From Chromobotia macracanthus (taxonomy: Eukaryota; Chordata; Actinopteri; Cypriniformes; Botiidae), in the NCBI GenBank assembly GCA_036877525.1, contig JAZGTH010000100.1:62001-126000 (forward strand): a stretch of DNA of 64,000 nt, given 5' to 3'. This document shows, one piece after another, positions 56,201 to 64,000 of the stretch (positions are counted from its first letter, which is position 1; every line of letters begins with the position of its first letter). Made by a program: the position numbers and the translations under genes. The notes beneath the pieces are model-generated. The model was not told where the DNA came from and did no database searches. It saw nothing but the letters and a program-made list of their open reading frames with translations.

Positions 56201-59200
56201 TCTTCATCCTCCAGACTTTTGTCTCTCTCATCGTGAAAGCTGTCTAATCTTTCCCTATTTTTGGCATGACAGGCATCTAAGAACCATCTGCGTACCTCCT
56301 CCCCAGTCAGACCCACCTCCCTGCCGAGGGCTTCACAGTCCTCCCACTGAGGACTAGATGTGTCAGCATTGTCTCTTGACTCTAGAAAGGCCCACAGAAC
56401 CTGAGACTGGAACTCTGTGAGCAAAGGGCGCCCTGAAGATAAGAGCAGACGAGCTTTAGTACTCCTATGGCCTGAAGATCTTAAGGCAAGGTTAGTGTTA
56501 CGAAAGGTGCAGTTAACAGTACGCTTATGGCTGAGATCATGATTTGGATCAGGACTATCATGTTGAAGAACTGGAGATGCAGAGGCTTCATTTACTTTAG
56601 AGTTTGCACCTTCCTCCTCACTTCCCTTTTCACCTGTTGTCCCAACTTCCATTTCTCTTTCTTCTTGCTCTTTTTCATCACATATGGTGCCATCATCAAC
56701 CATTTTATCGCTCTTCAATTTTTGATTCAACAATTCTTGTTTGTGGTCACCCTTATTACAAAATTCTTTTTTAATGCCATCAATTTTCCAGTCCTCTTCA
56801 GATTTTAGCGACACCTGCTGTTCACAAGGTTCAACTTTTATCTTACTTGTTACTCTCATATCTGTACCTTTGTTGGTGTCTTCTAAATTCATCTGAGTGG
56901 TGGCAGACATTCCAAATGCAGCCCACTGACTTTGTAAGCCACTGAGTCTTTGGGCCAAGAGAGCCTGTTGTGCGGCGCTAAGACCCAGAACTGGCACGGC
57001 CTGCTGCAAAAGCTGGTTTGGAGAGTCTGGATTCTGGCCCTGGATTTGGGTTTGCAGCCCATTCAAAACTAGGGGCATGAGCATCTGAGGCTGGGGTATA
57101 AGCTGCGGGGTTGCAGCCCCTGGTGTTGCAGATGCCCCAGTTGTGAAGACAGAAGGAAGAATGGAGTGTGGCACAGAATTTGGGCTGGAGGTTAAGAGAG
57201 TAAGAATAGCAGACATCGCTTGTGCAGAGGCCACTGGAGAAGAAAGTAATGATGGTGCTAACTGAGGCTGGGCCTGCTCTCCATCTTTGGTCATTACTGC
57301 TGATGTTGTCATGTTAGCTTGGGTAACACAATTGCTGGTGGAGGCGTTAACTAACTGTGTGGTGCTTCCAACAGTAGTCGCAGCCAAGTTTGTAACCATG
57401 GTTCCATTTCCTGTATTTGCAGTGGAAACAGGAGTCGCATTCCCAGCACTCCTGCTGCGAGTCTGGTGCAACACAGATTTTAAATGACTTTCCAGGGTGA
57501 TGGCATGATTGTAAGAGACACGACAGACGGCACACTGGTATGGTTTGTTGGAGACATAAGGTCGAGTGAGGAAAGGGGTTGAGTCATTTTCTTTCACTGT
57601 CCCTGTCCTCATCCTCTGAATATGGGTGGTTGAATTATAATGAACACTCAAAGCCGTTCTAGTGGGAAATGACTCCAAACATGCATTACACTTGAATGGT
57701 CGGTTATCACCTTCAGAGGCGATGCTGTTTGTATTAGCAGATCGGCCACTGCCTACAGAAGCCTCTGCTGTTTTTACAGATTGCTCCACATTGTCCTGAT
57801 CTGACTCCAAGCCCCCTATATCAGTTTCTTCAATTTTCACTCCTTCCATCTCTTCATCCAGCTCCTTGTCCTGAGAAGAACCACCCCTGTCACCTGCATC
57901 TGTAGATTCACTCTGATTGTGGGCAGCCATTGAGGGGGACTTTGTGTTCTCTAACTGCTGGGATGTGTCATCTGAAAGAATTGAAAGAAGTAAAAATCCC
58001 ATTAGTAGGCATTATAGTGTAAAAGTGTGAAGTGAAAAATACATGTAAGTAAATTATTAATGCATTTGCAATAACAGCATCATTAAGTATGTAAATACAT
58101 ACTATTGTATTACACATTCACAGTATACACAGTATTGTACTATAAATACATAGTATTACACTATACACATTACTACATGCCAGGTTTAAAACCCAGGACA
58201 AATTTTTAATTCAAATAGCAAGGTGGTTAAAAAATTCCCTCATGTAAAACATTTAAAAACAATAATAATTCATACAACAAATGGGGCCTCTTACAATCAC
58301 CTCATCACTTCCAGGAGCCAGTGTGAAAACTTAATACTTAAGAATGCCCACAGTCTTTCCCTCAGTACACTACAACCCACAGGTGGCTCACTGCCACAGA
58401 AACTACTGAAGCGAAGTGGTCATCAACACAGCCAATTGTGTCTAGTGGTGCATAACCTAAACCTGGTATCACTGACATTGGAACCCTGTATCTCAATACT
58501 GGAATACAGTGTTGAACCACTATGGCACAACTGCAAACACCTGAGGGAATAACTTTTGGTCAATGGTCAAACTCACCTGCATAATTTTCACCTTTGGGTT
58601 CTTCATCTTCTGCAACAGAAGGGTGCTTGGGAGCAGCCTGGGGAGCATAAGAGGCAAGTAATTACCAAGTTGATAAACAAAAACATGCTTGTGTATACAC
58701 ATGGCTTTACTGACAACTTGACAACCAATCAAATGTTATTACTTTTGAAATATATTTAGAGCCTGGGTCATTAAAACTTATACATAATAATTGTGTTGTC
58801 AAGTTAACATGCTAACACATGCAATCAAAAGTGTTTAATACCATTAAACTTTTATTCAGCTTTACAATATTCATTCAGTTCTGTGCGATTTATTAGAACT
58901 AATCCGAGCTGAAGTGTCAGATGCACAATCCTGTAGCACAGAACACATTTTTCAGTAAATAAACACATTCTTTACAGATAAATCAGATCCAGACAGTGCT
59001 GTGAAAGTCAACATTTAAAAACAGTTCTTTTAATTTGATATCTTTGTATAGTGAGGTTATTAAAGCTCAACAAGTGAAATATGAATAACAATAAATAACA
59101 GTAACTAAATACTGTCATAGAAATGCAGTCATAAAAATGCTAATGCAAACACCAGCGAAGGACCACATCTTTACATCTGTTTACACAAATCACATTCATA

Positions 59201-61907
59201 CAGTGTGGGGATATATGTTTTTATCTTTAAATTACTGCAGAGCTGCATATCTGTGTTTCCATTTCCAGAAAATTCTGATGCAATATGAAAACTAAAAGAA
59301 TCTGGAGTGTCATCCATACAAATGTTTACGTATTTACCCAAATACAAAAAACATGGGAATAATTGTGGTTAAATATTAAAAATCTATTTACGACCCCAAT
59401 ATAAAGAAGATAACTACAGATTAATTATCTACTTTTGTATATATACAAATATACTCACAATATCCAGTAACTTATCAAGGCAAGCGGGAAGGACACTGTG
59501 TTTGTCTGTAAGGTGAAATAAGAGATTCTCTCGGTCTGGTTGACTTTCTTGACATAGAGGACATAGCCACATAAATCCCTTGTTGCTGCCACCTCCCAGT
59601 GTTTCTCCTGGCTCCTCCTGAAACCAAATGCAAAGTGGTACTATTATGCAAAATAATATTTAATATATGCTGTATTATCTGTATGTTATTTTATATTTAA
59701 ACCATATAGTTTTGATGCAAATTCATGAAACAAGTGCATCATTTTACAAAGTTAATCAAACTTTTTTAAATACAAATAAGACTTTACAGTTTTTATACTG
59801 TTTATTGTGACATTCCACATATTATTGTGAACATATAGACAGTTAAAAATAGTTTCCAGATCATACACGGTATTTTATCACTCATTAACTAAAAAAAAAA
59901 TGAAAAAGTGCAACAACTGTCCCATTAATCTGTTCTACACTGCTTCAGACAGCCCTATCTAATGTAATCCCTCACAATTCAGAGAATAAACTAAATGATG
60001 CATGACAGTATTTGGCCATATCTCCCAACTTCATATCTTATTCATCCATTTGAATGTGTTCTTAGTAAGTCTTTATATTGAGACTTGTTATTTATATAGG
60101 CCATACAATCTGCACTATGCACTTATAACTGTACTACTGCTTACTGATGCAGTTCTGTTCTTTCTGCCTTAAGGAAAAAAACAACCAGACACAACAAATA
60201 TGGACCACTGTTACGTGGCCTGTTTTTAATTTTCTGCTTTTGAATGTCCCTCACAATCCTAAGTTACTCAAACCTGATAACACCCAGAGGAACACCCGAA
60301 TTATGCACTAATTTATCAGTTTTGCAGTAACTGGGGTATTTAACGTCAGAGGAGGCCTGTATGTTGACCTTGACTGCTCTGAAAATATGCTGATGTGTGT
60401 AAAAACAATAGTGTGCTCTTTGTCAACATACTGTTGCCCCTTGTGAATAAAGTGACATGAGCTGTAAATAACAGATCATGGGTGCAAATCCCCTGGGAGA
60501 TCATGGCAGTAATGTCTCTTTTAAACAATAACCCAAATAACACTCGTCGACTGCACACAATTAACCATCTTAATTTCTAACCAGACGTGTTGATCTTCCT
60601 AAGGCATGCAAAAGAATTGCAATAATAGTTTTCAGCGTCGTTTTTAGCGTTGCAGTGTCAAGCAATGCTCACACACCAACAGTGCTACAAAGCCACGCCA
60701 ATTAGCTTGCTTGCTAGACAGAAAACATGCACTGAATTCCCAACACAAGTACTATTAACTTCCCCTGAAAGTCATATACAGACAAACCCACACGCCCCGA
60801 GACACGGTCCCCCGTCTACCAGCCAATTCGCTTTCGTATGGCCGCCGTAACTCTTGATTATTTCGTTAATTAACGCACAGCTTAATTAGCAAGACCCGTG
60901 TGCGGTTGTATCAATTGAAAACGGAGAGAGCTTTAGCCAGGCTGCCTCGCTAACACACACACGCTCCAGTCTGATCATGACAAATACCCCATTAAAGTGT
61001 GCAGCACCGCAGTCTGCTGCCCTAATTACCCCCGATCCAACTGTGATCGTTACAAAGAGAGTGGTTTTACTGATCTTACTGTTAAAACAAAGGAGCACAT
61101 TTCCCCCCGATAAACATTCGTGGCACTTCACAGGGCTAACAACACTCAACAAATTGGTCAACTAATTATGCATCGCGAATCAAGCCATAAATCGACAACA
61201 AACTTCTCAAAAACATGCCATTAGATCCGTAAAGGTTAATTTACAAGCTAAAACAACCGAACCGTTCGAGATGGTGCAGCCCAAGTTCGGTTTAACACAC
61301 TAATTGAATTGTGTAAATAGGCTTTTAGCACTCAGAAGTAAAACCACGGGCTTGATTAGTGTCTCGCCCCCTGATTGTAGCCTGTTGGTCGGTCATTGAT
61401 ACATTCGCCTCCCGCTGTCCGCTCCACGTCGGAAATTGAGGCCTACATCGACTAAGCTATTTAATTAATAAATTTGGGTTGCTCCACATAAATGCTTAAA
61501 AGCAAGCCGTCCACCGTCGGTACTCTTTTAACGCGATACCTTGCGTTTCCCGATCTCGACGAAGTTAATTCACTACAAAATGTAGTTATTGAGCATCAAA
61601 AGTGTGTTTTAATAATTGCTGAGCGCAGTAATTAACGATGGATGAATCGCGTTGCTGCCTGAAAAGAGCGACGTGCAACACAACGAGGGGGTGGTGGGGC
61701 CAAAAGTAGACCGAGGCAGAAAAGTTTGGAAAATAACACTCGAAATTCAAACAAATATTCACAGTAAAATGCCATGCATCCGATTATCTATCGTGTTCGA
61801 GGCGTGATGAGGCGCTCATCGCCCCCTCGAACGCAACTTCTTGATCAATTCAGCGTCATCGTCGTTTAATTAACACTAAAGCAATTAGCTAATGCTTTTA
61901 CCTGCAT
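53214..61907 (-). CDS. zfhx2: Compact zinc-finger homeobox protein, ZFHX2-like (about 1521 aa, three homeodomains)
   Basis: A probable nuclear DNA-binding regulator of the ZFHX (ATBF1) family. Exons in transcription order: 61907-61902 (ATGCAG), 59608-59459, 58637-58577, 57971-53998, 53588-53214. An N-terminal finger (CPLCQES…HLTDKH) is followed by two family fingers at about 165-190 (FKCNACLESF…HYNSTTH) and 216-242 (CAVCRVSYNH…HQTRSRS). Homeodomain 1 (about 583-645) is degenerate. Homeodomain 2 (about 1036-1097) has VVQIWFQNMRARERKG, and homeodomain 3 (about 1331-1394) has VVQIWFQNTRAKEKR. A last finger (CEACGVEFESRAAARDH) lies at about 1458-1480. The order matches the C-terminal half of mammalian ZFHX2 (about 2570 aa); its long N-terminal finger array is not here. 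The start is uncertain: ATGCAG needs the distal of two acceptors 10 bases apart (59608, not 59618), otherwise translation could begin at ATG 59572. Neighbours ngdn, pabpn1 and thtpa support zfhx2. Confidence 0.8.
53817..53839. repeat. (TG)n microsatellite in last zfhx2 intron
   Basis: About eleven TG units preceded by ATATAT, between the exons ending at 53998 and starting at 53588. Confidence 0.9.
59619..61901 (-). promoter_or_regulatory. zfhx2: zfhx2 intron 1 with cluster of homeodomain-type sites
   Basis: The first intron, about 2.3 kb. Its 5' half (60.84-61.90 kb) has more CpG than the surrounding DNA and is dense in TAAT cores. It contains palindromic TTAATTAA at 60866-60873, 61461-61468 and 61866-61873, and related sites at 60882-60888 (TTAATTA) and 61629-61635 (TAATTAA). 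I see no exon in it. The density suggests a homeodomain-responsive regulatory element close to the promoter. Confidence 0.45.
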
Positions 61908-61965
61908 TGTTGGGACTCCAGCACACGCGTCCTCTCGCTCTTTTAAACTGAAAAGTTTTCTCTCT

Positions 61966-61974
61966 CTCCCTCCT

Positions 61975-62014
<40 letters not shown>
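61966..62014. repeat. (TC)n tract at zfhx2 5' end
   Basis: A CT/TC dinucleotide run of more than 35 bases, with CT-rich flanks, about 70-110 bases upstream of the ATGCAG start on the minus strand. On the coding strand it is a GA repeat, in the probable 5' UTR or core promoter. No TATA box is evident. Confidence 0.85.
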
Positions 62015-62017
<3 letters not shown>

Positions 62018-62049
62018 CACTCACTCTTGCTCTCCTCTAGTAAACACAC

Positions 62050-63058
62050 GACAGCTCCCCCAAAAGCTGACTGCTCACTCTCTCCAAGAATGTCCTTCTT
62101 CCCTGTAACGGTTTATTACATTATTCAACACCTAAAAGCATGTTGCAACAATGTTGTTTTGTTATTAATTTAACATCTGCAACTTTAAACTATTCGCCTT
62201 CAAGAGGCCAAATATACGAATAAGCCCCAAAAAGAAATATCACAGTTTATGTATAGTGAGTTCTAACAAAATGATATAAATGATAAAGATACACATTTAT
62301 TCGTTGTCCACGGTGCTCGTATATTAATTTTATTATTTGTTAATTATTGCAAATAAAACGCCTATGAATACATTAGGCCCCAGTTATTAAATGTAATGTA
62401 AAAAATTGCTCTCGTGTAAATCCTAGTATGGTCTATGTCCACGTATGCTAATTCAAATATTTACACACGGACTCAGAAACTATTTATATGGTATTTGCAG
62501 CACTACACAAATGCTGTAAGATTTGTTAGGCAGCCCAGATATTTAGCCACGTTAATAAATAAATAAATACTTAAAATTACTTTCTTGCGTAGGCAGTGCG
62601 CTTAATGACGCGCAGAAACCACGGTGTCCGTAAATATGCCTGAATAAAAAAGGACACGTAGGACCCTGTGTGCAGCTTTTGCCCTTATTACAATGCAATA
62701 TCGGTTAGTTTAGGTGTTTACCGTTTTCATTGCCTGTTCTAGCTATGTTGTATACCTGTCCTCATTGTATTATAACCGCTGCAGTAATTTCATTAATTAC
62801 CACTGAACTAACGCAATACTATTAACCTGTTAATCAGGTTCAGTCCGATATTTGATATGGGCGGTGTCATAAAACCTAATGAACTGGCTGGCTAGACAGC
62901 ACTTTTGTGCATCAAAGAGGCGTTTTGAAAGCGCAAAAATGCTGTCTATGTAGACAGTTCAGTTTGCTAAGGCGTAGCTGTATATTTAGCATTATCCATT
63001 TTCAAAGTTGTTAGTTATTATTATGACGTTTAACTGTCTTAATTTTGTTTTCATTGAG
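62050..63058. other. Intergenic between zfhx2 promoter and thtpa remnant
   Basis: AT-rich sequence. I looked here for the missing first exon of thtpa (a VEVERKF-type start) and for further zfhx2 exons on the minus strand, and found neither. Confidence 0.55.
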
Positions 63059-63463
63059 TCTGAAGTCATGGGAAAACTAAAGGATATTGGAGGTGTGTTT
63101 TAAACTCAATTCATGCTTGCCTAATGATTGGACTTTAGGTGTGTGAGCAGGTCAAAGCAGTTTGTTATATTTATAAGCATTATTATACTTCAAATGATTC
63201 TTCCTTAATTACATGTTTTACCCTATATAAATATTTGATTTTGGACTTTATTAGCTGTCCGATGCATAATAGAGACTAACTTGGCAATACTTATTAAATA
63301 CATATTTGTTACCATAATACATTTTTAATTTTTTTATTATCTCCATACAGCTAAATGCATTGGTCAGCGCCAGTTTCAAGACCAGTATTATGATTTCATC
63401 CTTACACTGAAAGATTTCTGGTTGAGATGCTGAGAGGGATTGTGGGAACTAAAATGCCCTGCG
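63059..63463 (+). pseudogene. thtpa: Decayed thiamine triphosphatase (thtpa) exons
   Basis: Thiamine triphosphatase is a small cytosolic CYTH-fold hydrolase of thiamine triphosphate. Two phased exon pieces are visible. 63059-63092 reads SEVMGKLKDIG and ends with a GT donor. 63351 onward follows a CATACAG acceptor and reads AKCIGQRQFQDQYYD, then LTLKDFWLRC, then WELKCP. This follows the conserved family path (F-x-D-x-YYD-TP … WLR … WELKCP). The TP-x triplet after YYD is missing, and a TGA at 63431-63433 stands where the family has Arg after the WLR segment. Beyond WELKCP the reading frame soon ends in another stop (near 63503). No first exon with the VEVERKF-type start was found. The position, head-to-head with zfhx2, matches human THTPA. 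I call it a pseudogene with good confidence in its origin. Confidence 0.72.
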
Positions 63464-64000
63464 ATTTCAGTAGAAACTGTGTGGTCAGTAGAGGACGCTG
63501 TTACCAATGTTTAAACCTGTACACGCAGCTGCCAGCAGTTTGCGCAATGTTTCTTGAAAACTCAGGTCACACAGCTTTAAACTTTCGCTTCAAGATCCTG
63601 TACGCAATATATGCAATGCTATTATCATATAAACATTAGTAATATGACATGTTTCTATCGCCCTCTATCGGTGGGCTCTGTATATTTTCTTTTCAGCAGT
63701 AATTATAAAGTCAATAGGCTGTTGCAATAACACACAAATACATGTAGGAAATATTTAGCGACCCAATAAAGTTTTTTATAGATTATAGCTCCGGCCACTT
63801 ATCTAACATCTAACTTTATCCATCACTGTATTTAACTCTGTTAAAACAAGACATACATTACAGGTTTCTAAGTGAATGATTATTTAGACAATATAAATTC
63901 AGTCAAGTGTGTAAAAACACAACTGTACTATAATTAGTCATTTAAATATTTAACAACGTCAAAAAGCACATATCCCATGCAAACAACACAAAATAGAAGG
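63464..64000. other. Sequence after the thtpa remnant
   Basis: May include further decayed thtpa coding sequence up to about 63640 (the plus-strand frame at 63427-63639 covers it), but I cannot align it. After that it is AT-rich with no gene seen. Confidence 0.4.

Noticed and set aside
53947..58002. Calling the zfhx gene HOMEZ, ADNP or ZFHX3/4
   Set aside because: The two consecutive fingers CNACLESF…HYNS and CAVCRVSY…HQTRSR and the C-terminal finger after the last homeodomain are specific to ZFHX. Only three homeodomains, plus the ngdn/pabpn1/thtpa neighbourhood, favour ZFHX2 over ZFHX3/4. HOMEZ has no such fingers.
62820..63058. First exon of thtpa
   Set aside because: I searched for a VEVERKF-like start in phase with the exon at 63059 and found nothing convincing. 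The frame MTFNC… running into it lacks the conserved motif and looks like intron.
63431..63433. TGA read as selenocysteine in thtpa
   Set aside because: The family has Arg here rather than Cys/Sec. No SECIS-like element was evident, and the adjacent TP loss argues for decay.

Overview
The window is vertebrate genomic DNA, almost certainly from a cyprinid-type teleost. Genes are split into many short exons with GT-AG introns. The intergenic DNA is AT-rich, with TA-flanked MITEs, tRNA-derived SINE fragments and microsatellites. The proteins match vertebrate families closely. All gene calls come from reading splice sites and proteins by eye and from memory of the families; nothing was aligned.

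Layout. (1) 1-12.93 kb, + strand: 3' half of ncoa2 (SRC-2/TIF2/GRIP1), from just before the CBP/p300-binding AD1 region to the stop, then a 3' UTR of about 3.2 kb. (2) 12.9-19.0 kb, +: complete prdm14 (570 aa, PR domain plus six zinc fingers). Its tandem order behind ncoa2 matches human 8q13. (3) 19.0-37.5 kb: an 18 kb stretch with no recognisable gene, only repeat remnants. (4) 37.57-40.33 kb, +: complete ngdn (neuroguidin, 315 aa). (5) 41.7-50.2 kb, -: complete pabpn1 (nuclear poly(A)-binding protein, 232 aa), convergent with ngdn. (6) 51.1-61.9 kb, -: a compact ZFHX-family gene (about 1521 aa, three homeodomains), best called zfhx2 by neighbourhood. (7) 63.06-63.46 kb, +: decayed exons of thtpa (thiamine triphosphatase), head-to-head with zfhx2 as in human 14q11.2.

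The window therefore joins two blocks that lie on separate human chromosomes (8q13: ncoa2-prdm14; 14q11.2: ngdn, pabpn1, zfhx2, thtpa), and the junction falls inside the gene-poor stretch. The genes do not form one pathway. ncoa2 and prdm14 are transcription/chromatin regulators, ngdn acts in ribosome biogenesis and translational control, pabpn1 in mRNA polyadenylation, and zfhx2 is a neural-type homeodomain factor. The points most worth a second look are the broken thtpa copy, the apparent absence of the penultimate ncoa2 exon, the short zfhx2 with a degenerate first homeodomain, and an A-rich tract with an early poly(A) signal just after the pabpn1 stop. I found no CRISPR array, operon, phage or other prokaryotic-type system.
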